Positions 1 through 11,385 of a stretch of DNA of 64,000 nucleotides are shown piece after piece. The notes beneath the pieces are model-generated. The model had not been told where the DNA came from and made no database searches. It worked only from the letters and a program-made list of their open reading frames with translations. This DNA comes from Apiospora phragmitis. Taxonomy: Eukaryota; Ascomycota; Sordariomycetes; Amphisphaeriales; Apiosporaceae. Positions within the stretch are counted from its first letter, which is position 1. Every line of letters starts with the position of its first letter. The stretch covers positions 4,836,001 through 4,900,000 of the forward strand of contig JAQQWL010000002.1 of the NCBI GenBank assembly GCA_038363925.1. Reading direction: 5' to 3'. The position numbers were made by a program, and so were the translations under genes.

Positions 1-85
1 CTCTCCTTTTCCTTCCGCTGCCAATCAAGATAAGCTCGTGTGCAATCTACAGCTTTCCCTTGTAGCCCTATGAACCCTCATGGGG

Positions 86-1144
86 CTAGCCCTTATATGC
101 AAGGTAATTGATCAGTGAGTTATGCACCTCGATCAAGTCATCCACAGGGGCGTCGAGGGTCTTACGCGTAACCTTGCGTTGATCGGCAAGGACGCGGTTG
201 TCGGCGCAAGCCCACGCTAGGTCCTCCACGATGGACTCTACGCCGGGTTGTCGGCCGTTTGTGCATTTCTTGTAGATGGCGGACTGGAGATTACCATCCG
301 AAGCGCCCTGGCGGCGCGCCATGAGGTAGTTTCGCGCAGCCTGTCTCGGCATGCTGCACAGTCGCGCCCGGGCGCCGTGGACCGCTGTGAAGAGCGCCTT
401 CAGCTCTCGGCGTCGGAGGAGTCTGATGAGCTGGTAGAGTCTTGACGTGTACTCCGCACTCATCCCGCCCTCGGTCTCATGTTCCGGGGAGCATCTCAGG
501 CAGGCCAGGAGTTTCCACATCGGAGAGAGTACATCGTGGTCGCCATCTAGCTCGGGTACCACCTGTTTGGCAATATTGACATTGCAACTGAAGGCGAGGC
601 GGGTCAGTTCGGAGTGGAGAGGCGGCGCGTCGGTACCTTCGGTCAGATGGAGATACAGGGCCTCCTTCTCGCTGGCCCTCATCTTCTTGATCATCCGATC
701 AAGGAGGCCGCGAACTTCCTTGCTCTGTCCATCCTGCTTTTGATAGAGCTTCTTCAGTTCATGGGATAATGTGGTTGGGCCACCACTGCGCCATAACGCC
801 TCGTGCCCGAGTATTTCCATGTTGTCCTTGTTCAAGAGCCGATAGACTGCAAGTCGGAGCTCATCATCCGAGATGGGTATGGCGGCTTGCAGAAAGTCGG
901 TCATGGTCATCAAAGAGTCGGGGTATCTATACCAGAACTTCTCCAGGCGCGCCATGGCTTTTGGGTCGATTGGGACTTCGTTCATGGCGATGGACCGAAG
1001 CACGCCCCGGAGCGCCTCCACATGCTTGCAGTCCAATGGCATGTCATGGAAGAACTCTGTGCTCATCTCCAGCTCCTCCAGTCGTCGCCTAGCGACGGCA
1101 GGGTGGAGCCTCTCCAGGGTCCTGTGAAGCTTCGCTTCACTCAT
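86..1144 (-). CDS. Unrecognised protein, family A member 1 (352 aa)
   Basis: A single uninterrupted reading frame from an ATG to a stop, with no signal peptide or membrane segment. The sequence is helical-looking, rich in Leu, Arg and Glu, with no motif I can name. It aligns along its whole length with the gene at 2488-3626: both share an N-terminal H-P-A-V-A block near residues 13-18, an L-R-x-x-L-x-S-I block near 45-52, an A-R-L-x-x-M-P-R block in the third quarter and a D-L-x-x-x-x-N-x-x-I-x-Y-L C-terminus. The C-terminal blocks recur more weakly in the 4410-6337 gene. Three relatives on one strand within 6 kb indicate tandem duplication. Function unknown. The frame is intact, unlike member 2. 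Confidence 0.7.
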   Translation of the reverse strand: MSEAKLHRTLERLHPAVARRRLEELEMSTEFFHDMPLDCKHVEALRGVLRSIAMNEVPIDPKAMARLEKFWYRYPDSLMTMTDFLQAAIPISDDELRLAVYRLLNKDNMEILGHEALWRSGGPTTLSHELKKLYQKQDGQSKEVRGLLDRMIKKMRASEKEALYLHLTEGTDAPPLHSELTRLAFSCNVNIAKQVVPELDGDHDVLSPMWKLLACLRCSPEHETEGGMSAEYTSRLYQLIRLLRRRELKALFTAVHGARARLCSMPRQAARNYLMARRQGASDGNLQSAIYKKCTNGRQPGVESIVEDLAWACADNRVLADQRKVTRKTLDAPVDDLIEVHNSLINYLAYKG

Positions 1145-2487
1145 GATGACTGATTGAGTAAAGTATCTTCGTCGGAAAAGAACCTAAGGTACAGGTCAGA
1201 ATGCCAATCCATGTGTCATGAGTAGATGAAGTTTCCGCGTCAAGAAGTTCTGATGTTCAGGAGGAAACAGACTGTCCAGCCTCACGACTTACCTCAAGCG
1301 CCTGATGGTAGAATCGTCCTGGGGATGGTGCAACTTTTCGTGCAAGTTTGCTGCTGGAGAGATGCAGCAGGAGAAGGCCAGTTAGATGAAGTTTTCAAAT
1401 GAAGCAGTGAAGAGGAATAGTTGCATGCAAAGAGTGCGATGTACGAGCATGAAGTGCCACAGTAGACAAGTGGCAAAAGAAGAGCAGAAGGTTGGTCGCT
1501 GTACGAATGAAGGATGGAAGGTGAAGGGTCAAAGATTGACGATGTAAATCTATGGTGAAGAAATACTGTCAGAGTGCGTGCCGGTCCAGTACTGACACAT
1601 GGCATCCGAGAAGCGGTACCGTAGCTCCGCGGCGCGGCCTTGGGCTTCGTAGTGTAGCTTGCTGTTGATTCGTACGTCAAGGGACGCGGGACCGCGGGAG
1701 GGACGGTTCATGGAAGATCTAATTTCTCAGAGCGGCAGTGCCGGATGGTCTTTGACATCGGTACTTCCCTGGTGATCCTGAGAATTGTTAACAGAAGAGG
1801 ATAAATGGTAAGCTGGGTGGGAGATCTGGTATTTCTAGCCAAGAAGAGAAATGGAGGAAGCCCAGTAAAAAAAGGTGGCATTGAATGTCATGAGTGGTCT
1901 TCTATAGTAGCTCGCTTGAAGCTCCGCGATTTCTTGACATCCTGCCTACAGGCAGTTTATTTAGGGTGCTCCACCGGCCACATATGCCTTTGATTCAGGG
2001 TCTCATGCGAGTTGGCGGTGACCACCAGATCAATATGTCTATAGATGTAGCCATCCCTCCTGTGCATGGGAGGCTCCCATGGTAGAAGTATGTAGCCCCG
2101 AGTATATACCAAGATAAAAGAGTAAGGGGAAAATGAAGTAAGGCTCAACGCCCGCGACCGAAAATAAGTCCATACTACTAAAGCCAGATGCTAATAGCAT
2201 AGATCTATACCCAAGAATTGCCGGCCACCCAAACGCGATATTGTAATTATGGTTTTTCTTATACAATATCGGGAATCAAGTAGTGATCGTAAACATTCGT
2301 ATCTGAGCGATCTTATTTCATCATGATTTCGTCTTATGCAGTTCGTTCCGTCGTAACCCCCCGAGAGCGATAGCCCTGTGTATATGTGTGTGTGTGTGTG
2401 TGTCAATTCCCCATGTATGGCCGGCCCTGTACCTGTCCCAATCTGAATGTAACCCCTCCCCGAGTGCTATACCCGACTTCATTACCA
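1145..2487. other. Intergenic region between family A members 1 and 2
   Basis: No supported gene. A 128-codon minus-strand frame at 1294-1680 has no recognisable composition or partner and is probably chance. A (GT)n microsatellite lies at about 2385-2402. The stretch 1930-2350 is AT-rich and featureless. Confidence 0.5.
2385..2402. repeat. (GT)n microsatellite
   Basis: Uninterrupted alternating T and G, about nine dinucleotide units, just downstream of family A member 2. Confidence 0.85.
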
Positions 2488-3626
2488 CTATTCCCAATCC
2501 TTGAAGATCCACTCGCCCTTGTAGTCCCAGCCCTTATCCTTGAGGTACTCAATCACCGCATTGTTCAGGTCAATAACAAGATCCCGAGTCGCGACATCGA
2601 ACAAGCTGGGCGGGACCATCCGATGCTTGTCAAAGCCCGAGTAGCACGCGTGCACCAAGCCCTTGAGCAGCGGCTCGACCGCCTTCCGCCGGTCCGCGAA
2701 GTGGTCGCCGACAATGTCCGCCTCCAGGTGCCGCCACGCCACGTGCAGGTCGTCCGGGTCGCGCCACAGCGCGTCCAGGTAGTTCTGCGCGATGGACCGC
2801 GGCATGTAGAGCAGCCGTGCGTGGGCGCGCCGTATGGCCGTGAAGACCACCTCGGCGTCCAGCCGGTCCAGGCGCTGCAGGTGCTCGTACAGCTCCGCCG
2901 TGGCGTGCGGGTCCATGCGCTTGCCGCCGCCGGGGGTCATGGTCCAGCGGCAGCGCTGCTTCAGGAACACGACGATCCGCTGGATCGAGGGGGCTGGCAC
3001 TCGAAATCCAGGTGCGGGAGCGCTTGCTTGGCCACGTCGGCGTCGCACGCCATGGCCAGCTGGAGCATCTGCGCGGGGAGGTAGGGCGGCTTAACGCCGG
3101 CGGCAAATAGCAACGCGTAGTATAGCGTTTCCCGCTGCGCCGGGTTGAGCTTGTGGATGATCCGGTTGATCATCTTCAGGACGAGCCGGTCGCTCGTGTC
3201 CTTTTTGTGGAGGCGGAACTGGAGATCCAGGGTGTCATGATAGCGATCAAAGCCGTTATTGCTATCGCTCACGAACGCCGGGTGCAGCAGGACGCCGAGC
3301 GTCTTGGCGCTCAGAAAGCGAAGGCAGACCAGATGCAGCTCCTCGTCCGAGACGATGGGCAAAAGACCGGCCTGGAGGCACTCGACCATGGCCTCGACGA
3401 TCCGGTCGGGCCACGCGTGGAGGTGGAGATCCGCGACCTCACGGACCCCGAGCTTGCCGTTCCGGACGATCGACTGCAATAGGTGGCGCAGCTGGCCGAG
3501 GTGATCCCCATTGAAGGGGAGCGCCTTGAGCAGCTTGGCGTCGGTCGTGATCTTGGCCAGGCGCTGCTCGGCGACAGCCGGGTGCATCTTGTGCAGGACC
3601 TCCTCGAGGACCTTGTAATTAGCCAT
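2488..3626 (-). CDS. Family A member 2, frame broken by one base
   Basis: The N-terminal part reads from the ATG at 3626 in one frame to about 2990; the C-terminal part continues in a second frame to the stop at 2488. Both halves align with member 1 (352 aa) in order and without a gap, so this is one gene of about 375 residues. The break sits at a run of five C (minus strand) at 2989-2993; one more C would join the halves. There is no GT...AG intron at the junction, and both halves keep good composition, so an assembly homopolymer error is more likely than a pseudogene, though either fits. No signal peptide, no membrane span, function unknown. Confidence 0.65.
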
Positions 3627-4409
3627 CTTGGAGAGTATCCTGCCTGAGACTCCTCAGATGTATGAGTCAGCAGCATGCTATGCACAAGCAACGGATGAAT
3701 AAAGGCTGTGAGGTCCCCGCCGGTTGACCGAAATGTCGGTGATGGAGGGCGGGTGAAAATTATCCACCATAAATTATGGAAAACATGATCGGACGTCTGA
3801 GGCTGGGTGGTGTGGAGGATGTTTCCCATGAAGGCTTAGGTCGGTAGAGGTATCGTGAAGCTCATTGGGGGGACGTCGAAGGAAGTCGGGGCCTTTGCCA
3901 GCGTGGCCGTGGAGTAAAACCACAAGAAAAGTGCTTAGGGACGCAGGTTTTGGCAGCATAAGGAGGCCGGGCCCGGGTGGGGCAGATGCATATACTCGAT
4001 TGGCCAGGATTTACCCCTGGCGCTTACACGGCGGCTGTTCGACGACCCAATGCATAAAGAAACAAGAACAAAATGAGGCACCTCAGCATAAATCATATTC
4101 ATTTCCAGAGAAACTCCAAAACCTTGTCTGCTGGGACCATTGAGCAAACTGCCATATCCAGTTCTCGATACGAGAAGATTACTATACCCATCCCTCATCT
4201 AAGACACCGAGAAGAGGGCTTTTATCCGTAACAACATCTTCACCCATTTGCCTTAGTCCTGGTAGAGTTCCAAAACCTGAACTCCAATCCATCGCTGTCC
4301 TGTGCGATGCTCATATAATCGTACACTTGTTCTGGTGAAGATTGTGTCAGCATCTCTTGTCCTCCAAAGGAGTTTGAATAGTACATACCTGTTTATTAAA
4401 ATCCATTAT
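3627..4409. other. Intergenic region
   Basis: The 780 bases between family A members 2 and 3 hold only short overlapping frames with no family resemblance. Nothing to annotate beyond the presumed promoter of member 2 at its right-hand start. Confidence 0.5.
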
Positions 4410-6337
4410 CTAGGCCGTGAAAGGTGGTGGTGCCTGACGGTTAGAGCTGAATGGTGGTGGCGCCCGACCCTGACCGTCGTCATGAGCCCCCGCTGTTTCC
4501 GCCCAAAGCGAGGCTATCTCCCCTTCAAACCCCTGGACGTTTGGCTGCCGGAGGATGAGATTGTTCAGCTTAACCAGGTCGACGTACGAAAGATCCTGCA
4601 CGACGTCGGGGACATGGTCGGGCGACGGCTCGGCGATATGAATTGCCTCCAAGAAAGCCAGATGCAGACCCTCGACGACGTCTAAGGCCAAGGTCGGCTC
4701 AAACCCGCTTCGGGACACAAGCTGTTGCATGAACGTGCTCCGGTTCCATCCCGGCGAACCGACCAGCAGCCTCCAGTTGTGGGTAACATTGCCCTGAACG
4801 AACTTGACCCCAGCATCGGCCTCGTGCATCTTTTGGCGAAGCTTCACAAAACACTGGATTGTGAGGTTGCGGAGTTCGCGTAGCAGCCTGCCGGTGTTCG
4901 CCATGACACAGTCGAAGCAGTTGGGGTCTACCACTGCCTCGGCAACATCCAGCACAGGCACGAGGAACGCGGGCACGACCTTGATGTCCGCCTTGTGACG
5001 CAACAGCTTGACGGCGTCGGGGGTCAGGTCTTTCACGAACTGGATTGCCCTATCCATGGGCTGGAGTCCGTTGCGTCGCGCCGTCACGGTGAGATACAAA
5101 TCCTCTCTGAGCTTCGGTGTCGTGGCGAGGTTCACCATGGTCTGGATGGCCGTCAAGAGTTCGACGCGCCACTCTGACTCCTCTTGCTGGATAATCCGCA
5201 TGATTTGCTCGACGCGCTGGTTGTAACCAAACACTTCCGTGAGTTGAGCGCCTAAAGGCATCTAGTTTAGCATCTGTTACAAGCGAAGGCAGCCGAAGGT
5301 AGAGGAGGAGGAGGAGGAGGAGTACGAAGAGGAAAAGTACTTGATGGGGATGGGGTTGGAGGTATACATACCTTGTAGGCAATCAACTGTAGACTTGTTT
5401 AGACATTCATGACATGTCAGGATGAGCTCTGCGTAACTGGTTGGACGGGGACTGAGAAAGTCCTCAACAACCTTGATCCACTCGTTGCTTGGCTCTATGT
5501 CGATGAAATCAACAAAGGCAGCGGTGTAGTCATGTTCGCGGCCGATGAGCCTCATGACCTTGGCCAGTGCCTTGATCTGCTCAGTTGTTCCTTCCACATA
5601 GATATGTCCTCCGCGGTCTTCCGCGTTCAGCTCGAATTGCCGGCTTCGAGCCATGAGAACGGTCAGTTCACTGAGCTGTGTCCAGACTCTCTCCCAGTTG
5701 AAGCCTTGGTCTTGATTTCCTCATGTAATAATCAGTTAAGACATTCCAAAAGTGGTGGTAAGGAAAAGAAGGGATTGGTTAAAAAAGAGTAATCATATAC
5801 AAGTGGGTCATAAAGGAAAAGAGAGAAAGCCAAGCTCAACATACCATATTCTTGATTGATTTCCACATGGGTTGGAAAATCAGCCGGTGCTGATGAGTAC
5901 TCGGCCTGTAAAGACGTTCCCTGTTAGCATATTTACGTCGTCTGCCGACAAGCAAGAAGCAATAGGCCCAGTATTCAGATGTCAAACACAAGCAAGTACT
6001 GCCAAGCTGAGGCGCGCGGGGGGAGGGGCTGGTCAAACATGCTTACATTTGCATTCCCGGGGTAGTAGGCTTCGTTGATAACAGTCAGAGCAATCTTCAG
6101 GGCATATAAGTTGAAAATGAATAGCAGGAGCGTATAGCCCAAGACCGTCTCCTTGGTCTTGTCGATCATCCCAAGGGTGAGAAGGACGGCGAGAGCACCT
6201 GCGAGGGAGAAGTCGGGCAAAGGAGACCACTCCATGACGACCATGGTCAGGTCGTTACGTGTGAATTTGGTGAGGATGTAGTTATTCAAGATCGAGTCAT
6301 TGAAGGTGAGTTTGCGTGCGGTCGTCAAATGCGACAT
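4410..6337 (-). CDS. Four-exon membrane protein with a divergent family A C-terminus (about 510 aa)
   Basis: Four exons join in phase: 6337-6047, 5905-5845, 5710-5372 and 5251-4410. Introns start GTAAGC, GTATGT and GTATGT and end in CAG, AAG and TAG. The N-terminal exon carries two hydrophobic stretches (about residues 45-60 and 68-85 from the first ATG), suggesting a membrane anchor. An alternative start, ATG at 6244, gives a protein shorter by 31 residues and excludes the sequence that also occurs in the tandem duplication upstream. The rest is soluble and helical. Its last 120 residues weakly match the C-terminal blocks of the two upstream-numbered neighbours. Extreme C-terminus is Pro/Phe-rich. 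Function unknown. The exon joins are my inference from splice signals and phase; frame is kept through all three. Confidence 0.5.
5302..5322. repeat. (GGA)n trinucleotide run
   Basis: About seven GAG units on the plus strand, lying inside the third intron of the 4410-6337 gene, where it forms the pyrimidine-rich tract of the minus-strand transcript. Confidence 0.75.
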
Positions 6338-6583
6338 GCGATGTGAAAGAATGAAGATGAAAGCGAAGGAGAGAATGAGTTCTCCTGGAAGAAGAAGAAG
6401 AGCAAATATCAGCAGCAGACTTCGTGAGATTGGTGAGAATGTAGCTGTTGAATATTGAGTCTTGGAACGTGGGTTTGCGTGTGATCGTCAGATGCGACAG
6501 GCAATGTGAAAGAACGAATATGAGAGCGAAGGAGAGTGTCTCCTGGAAGAAGAAGAGCAAATAGCAGCAGCAGACTTCGTAAG
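6266..6583. repeat. Imperfect tandem duplication, two units of about 155-164 bp
   Basis: Copy 1 (6266-6429) and copy 2 (6430-6583) each start with TTGGTGAG, carry the block TGCGACA...GTGAAAGAA in the middle and end with CAGCAGCAGACTTCGT. Divergence is scattered substitutions plus small gaps. The 5' end of the 4410-6337 gene lies in copy 1, and copy 2 still encodes a similar peptide on the minus strand, so the duplication copied the start of that gene or its leader. Confidence 0.75.
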
Positions 6584-7145
6584 TCGAATACAGGGGATAG
6601 ATAGAAAATGAAGAGCAGTGTTCATGTGTGTGTAGGTAGAACCAGGCTCAGGCTCGGAGTGGGCTTGGTCGTTGGAGAGGCTGACTGTGTTGTGTTGGTT
6701 GTGATGGTTGTCACTAGGATGGAGGAGGAACGAGAAGGAAACCAGCTTAAGTACTGGTATCAAGCATTGAATACAAGCAAGGTTATTGGAAATCAGCCAA
6801 TCAGTAAGAACAGATTAGCCCCGAAAACAGGAATAGGGAAATAATAACGGACCAACCAGAGGTCAGGACAATAGGGAACAATCACTTCGACAGGTACTGA
6901 TAGGAAGACACGCGAAAAGGGTGGGAAACGAGGACATTTCTCGATGCGCAATAAGGCATTGAGACCTGAAGTAGATACTAGGTAATGAACTAGTGACGGA
7001 TTGGTGTCCAGACGAAACTATTCTGCTGCATGGCCCATCCAATCTCTTCATACTCAAGTTTTCCCAACTCCAAGCTCATCATCTGCTGTATTAACCGAAT
7101 AAATAGCCTATAGCCATCTCCAAGGCTTCCCCCCCCCCCTCAGAA
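6584..7145. other. Intergenic region
   Basis: No gene. Ends in a run of C at about 7130-7139 just beyond the 3' end of the SMP-30-like gene. Confidence 0.5.
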
Positions 7146-8358
7146 TCAGAGGCCATCTGCCAGCGCACTCGAGGCGTCCATAGCCACAATCTTCGCGGGC
7201 TCGATGAACGTGCCGTTCACGGGACTGTTCAACCCCCCAGCCGTAACCACGTAGAGAGTCTGGCTGTCCGCGTCCGTCCGTCCGAACACGGCCGCGTTGG
7301 CGCCCGCCATGACCGCCTGGTTCTGGTCGCCCGCCGCGACGGCCGACTTGCCCGTGGCCGGGTCGAAGGCCACGACCGTGTTGTTCGGGTTCGTCGTGAT
7401 CCACAGCACCCCGTCGTCGGCGATGACGAAGTCGTCCATGAACGTGATGGGCATGTACACCACCGTCTCCACCGTCACGTTCGCAGAGTCGGTACTGCTG
7501 TCTTGCTCAACCTTAGGCGTGAATGTAGGGCCGGCAATGGCATCCGTAGTCATAGTGGGCGTACTATCAGACGAAGAAGGGCTGGTAGAAGGGGTGACGA
7601 CGGCGAAACCGTCCGCGTCGATGGCCATGCGGTACATGGTGGCCGCGAAGCTGTTGGTCCAGTAGACATACCCGTCGTAGATTTTGATGCCGTTGATACC
7701 TATTAAGAATGGCCAGCCGGGAACGGGGGCCATCTCCGGGACGGCTGCCACGGTGTCGGTCTGGTTCGAAGTCACGTCGACGCGGAGAAGAGAGCCAATG
7801 GAGTCGGCGACAAGGATCACACCTGGCTTGCCAGGGACACTGGTGAGTCCATTGGGATAGACATGATCGGGCAAGTCCAGCAGCTTGGCGAAAGATGGCT
7901 GCTGTATACCAGAATAAGGGCAGGCTACCTTGCAGGACACGGAATTGGCGGGAACGAGACCTTCCAGAGCGAGAAGGTGCCGAGAACGGGGCTCGCGGTG
8001 CCGGTGAACTTGCCGCCCGCGACCACGAAGGTGTCGGGAAAGGCCTCGGTGATGCCGAGCAGGCCGGTCATGTTGGGGAACTCGTAGAGCAGGGTAGCCT
8101 GGGGATCGGTAGATCCAACCCCGGCCAGGGTGTAGAGCTGAGGCGCAGGCTGGAGGACGGTGAACAGCAGGTCGCCGTTGGAGCGAGCGGCTACGTTCTC
8201 GATCCAGGTCCCATTCTTCCCAAACTGGAACAGTTGCTGAGAAGAAAACGGCGAAGCGTTCTTGGCGACATTGTTGACTCCGTTGATGCTGGGGATGACA
8301 TCGGGGGTTACCAGGCCCAAGACCTGGACCAGCAGAACTGCGAGAAATGAGCAGATAC
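7146..8358 (-). CDS. Secreted SMP-30/gluconolactonase-like beta-propeller protein
   Basis: The product matches the fungal secreted SMP-30 type: an N-terminal hydrophobic leader, a repeated strand pattern, a P-N-G-L segment, and a late T-F-M-D-D-F...W-I-T-T-N-P block followed by A-V-F-G-R-T and L-Y-V-V-T-x-G-G. Members are lactonase-like hydrolases; the substrate here is unknown. Exon 1 (to 7961) and exon 2 (7901-7146) join in phase over a 59-nt intron with an unusual GTCTCG donor and CAG acceptor. The only nearby ATG (8358) is one base out of frame with the leader; removing one base after the ATG gives a typical signal peptide, so an indel or an unseen upstream exon is likely. A Ser/Thr/Pro-rich insert sits mid-protein. 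Confidence 0.7.
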
Positions 8359-9276
8359 ATGCTGACAGAATGTTTCTTCAAACCAGCCCGTATGTCGATT
8401 TCAGACGATGTGGTATGAATTGGGATGAAATCAGATGAAGCGTGCGCAAGTTTGAGATGGTTGTTGGTAGGGTCAGTTTGTACCCGAAAAGATGGGATGT
8501 TGATGCTTTCCTCACTGAGTTGCTATTAACAGAAAACTCGGTGGAGTTGCTGTTGAAAACAACAAGTCAGTTGACCTAAGCCATTCGATAAGGTGAAGAA
8601 TGTCAACTGTCTTGTAAGTGAGGGTCCAGTGAGTCGGAAATGGCTCTTCTCACAGCAGAGCATGTACGGCCTCTTCTGATTCGGTGAATGCTTGCTTAGG
8701 TCTACGCATAGTTACGGAAGCACTATAAAGAGATTATCTCATGAAAGGACCTTGCAGTAGTAATTATCCCTTGCTGTCTATCATCGAACGATGTATTCGC
8801 TCCTTACGTTGGGCCTTGGCACCGACGTCATGATCGATCGTATTGAGCTTACTTCATGCACGCAATCCCGCCGTACGCATCACAACAGATCATCCCGCTC
8901 TTCAAGTAAGGGACTTCCTAATTAACCTTTGAGAAGAAGGTGATGACAGGAAGGCGGAACCATCATATTTAGCAAGGACATTCATTATATCTAGCAAGGA
9001 ACAGTACAGGCCTTTCGGAATGGCCAATTTCCAGATTGGACCATCTGCACGCACCGGGATTGGCGCGGTAGGGCGGAAACAAAATACCAGCAAATCAATG
9101 CGGGGAAGCGCGGAAAAGAAGTAGCTGGGCTCAATCAACATCCTGTCAGCCAATATATGCAATTCGGGATCAACCTGGACACGAAATCCGACTGGACGCA
9201 GATAGGCTAGACATGTCGGCTTCGTATGCAATCCATTAGCGAGGGCGTTATCAGGCCATGCTTTCTGGCCATGCCA

Positions 9277-9321
<45 letters not shown>

Positions 9322-10243
9322 CGGCGCACGCCCACGAAAACGGTGGACGTTCTAGCGCCTTCTGCCGTGTGACGCTCGTCTCCACGGTGACACGAATCAC
9401 AGCAGGAGTGAAACCTGTCGTGAGCACCGAGCATTGTCCGTGGTTGGGCCGGTCGGCTGGCGCTGCCGCGCGCTGCAGATAAAAAGTCTTCGCCGATCTT
9501 TCTAATGCTTCGGAGTTTAGCCCTGGGAGCTGGGGATATCGCGTGTTGGAGGCGCTACCTTACCTAACCTAACTGGCTGACTTAGTAGGCTGTTAGGGGA
9601 GGGGGGAATGATGAGCCGGGCCGCGCCAGGGGTCTTCCCTCTAAATCTTCAACGAAACTTGGCTGGCTTTTGTGACCGATCCTGCTTAGGTATCCAAAAC
9701 CCCGAATCGTTAACGACTCCAACATCTTCCCGAGCTGACAAAATCCAACCAGCTTGCATCTGCATCGGCATGGCTTTACTGCCTAGATGCGACGCTGACA
9801 ACAGCATCCCCCAACACCAGGTTCTGCAGCAATTGGCGGATCATTTTGGATTGAACTCAGCACTTAAGGTTATGACGCTGCGGAAAAAGCCGCATGGAGG
9901 AGAACATCGGTGTTAGCTTTAGTAATGCTGCTGCTCCATATCTCCATACTTGACAAGTTGACAACGTCATGCAAACTGTACCGGTAGCCTCGGGTGCTTG
10001 GCAACAATGATCCAGCTATGCGATCAATAGTCTAGGTATATAACAGCGAGAGGATCCGCCTTGGAATAAGTCTGAAATTTGAAGTGCCAATCTCATCATC
10101 TCATCAATCGTGTCCTGTTCTTCTAGACCTTCAACTGCCGTCAGCACCATCCTAATCCAAAGCTTCAAAAGCCCCTGTGCCACGCGACGCTAGAACCCCC
10201 TAGCGCTACCTAAACCCACTAATACATAAGCCCTACCATCATT
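8359..10243. other. Intergenic region with a CTGT microsatellite
   Basis: No supported gene in 1.9 kb. Frames at 8902-9231 (minus) and 9608-9916 (plus) have no recognisable features. The last 200 bases should be the oxidoreductase promoter: a TATATAAC element near 10037-10044 and a pyrimidine-rich stretch follow at a sensible distance before its ATG. Confidence 0.45.
9279..9321. repeat. (CTGT)n tetranucleotide microsatellite
   Basis: About ten perfect CTGT units in an intergenic stretch. A length-variable marker; no coding role visible. Confidence 0.9.
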
Positions 10244-11385
10244 ATGGTTGTCAACAAAGCCCTGATCTTCAAGAAGGTGCCCGAGGCCTGGCCCGTCCCC
10301 GGCGAGCACCTGACTATCGAGGACGTCGGCTTCGACGCCGACGCTGCCCCGCCCAAGGGCGGCATCACCGCCGAGGTCCTGTACGCCTCTTACGACCCGT
10401 ACCTGCGCGGCCGCATGCGCGAGCCCAACACCAAGAGCTACTCGGCGCCCTTCGAGCTCGGCAAGCCCGTCGTCAACGACACCATCGCGCGCGTCCTGAA
10501 GTCGGACAGCACGAACCACAAGCCGGGCGACCTCGTCAAGACCTTCGGCCCCTTCCAACAGTACATCACCATCGACCTCAACGCGCCCGTCCAGAGCGTC
10601 TACAAGGTCGACCCGGCCCAGAAGCTCGACAACCCGCACGGGCTCGAGCCGGGCTTCTTCCTCGGCGCGCTGGGCATGCCGGGCCTGACGGCCTACTCCT
10701 CCCTGCATGAGATCGGCAAGCCCCAGAAGGGCGAGACCATTTTCGTCAGCAGCGCCGCCGGCGCCGTCGGCCAGGTCGTAGGCCAGGTCGCCAAGCACGA
10801 GGGCCTGACGGTCATCGGCTCCGTCGGCTCCGACGAGAAGCTCGCCTTCATCATTAAGGAGCTCGGCTTCGACGGCGGCTTCAACTACAAGAAGGAGCGC
10901 CCCGCCGACGCCCTCAAGCGCCTCGCGCCCAACGGCATCGACCTCTACTTCGAGAACGTCGGCGGCGAGCACCTCGAGGCTGCGCTGGACGCCATGAACG
11001 ATGATGGACGCGTGGTCGTGTGTGGAATGGTAAGCTTCCCTCCCCGTGTCTTTCACTACTTTCCTAGGAACCCCCGTAACTAACCATGCCTCTCTTTCAT
11101 CAGATTGAGGGTTACAACAGCCCGCCGGAGAAGCGGTACGGCGTCAAGAACCTGTTCCAGCTCTTCGCCAAGCACATCATGATGCGCGGCTTCATCGTCG
11201 GCCAGCCCGAATTTGGCCCTGCCTACAGCAAGGAGCACCAGGAGAACGTGCAGAAGTGGCTCACCGACGGCAGCCTCAAGGCCAAGCTGCACGTCACCGA
11301 GGGCATCGACAACGCCGCCGAGGGCTTCGTCGGCATGCTCAAGGGCGAGAACTTTGGCAAGGCCGTGCTGAAGATCAAGGCTTAA
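10244..11385 (+). CDS. Medium-chain NADP-dependent oxidoreductase (alkenal/prostaglandin reductase-like), 355 aa
   Basis: Two exons, 10244-11029 and 11104-11385, join in phase over a 74-nt intron (GTAAGC donor, CTAAC branch, CAG acceptor). The product is a zinc-independent MDR protein of the leukotriene-B4 12-hydroxydehydrogenase/2-alkenal reductase type: N-terminal Y-D-P-Y-L-R-G-R-M, a central A-A-G-A-V-G-Q-V-V-G-Q Rossmann nucleotide-binding loop near residue 170, then F-E-N-V-G-G-E and a C-terminal substrate-lobe ending K-A-V-L-K-I. Such enzymes reduce carbon-carbon double bonds of alpha,beta-unsaturated carbonyls with NADPH in the cytosol. Length is the family norm and the zinc-ligand cysteines are absent as expected. 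High GC at third positions suggests strong expression. Confidence 0.88.

Noticed and set aside
1294..1680. 128-codon minus-strand frame
   Set aside because: Ser/Thr/Pro-rich translation of ordinary intergenic sequence, no paralogue in the window.
10190..11056. Long minus-strand frame opposite the oxidoreductase
   Set aside because: It is the antisense of a high-GC coding exon; the plus strand carries clear motifs and an in-phase intron.
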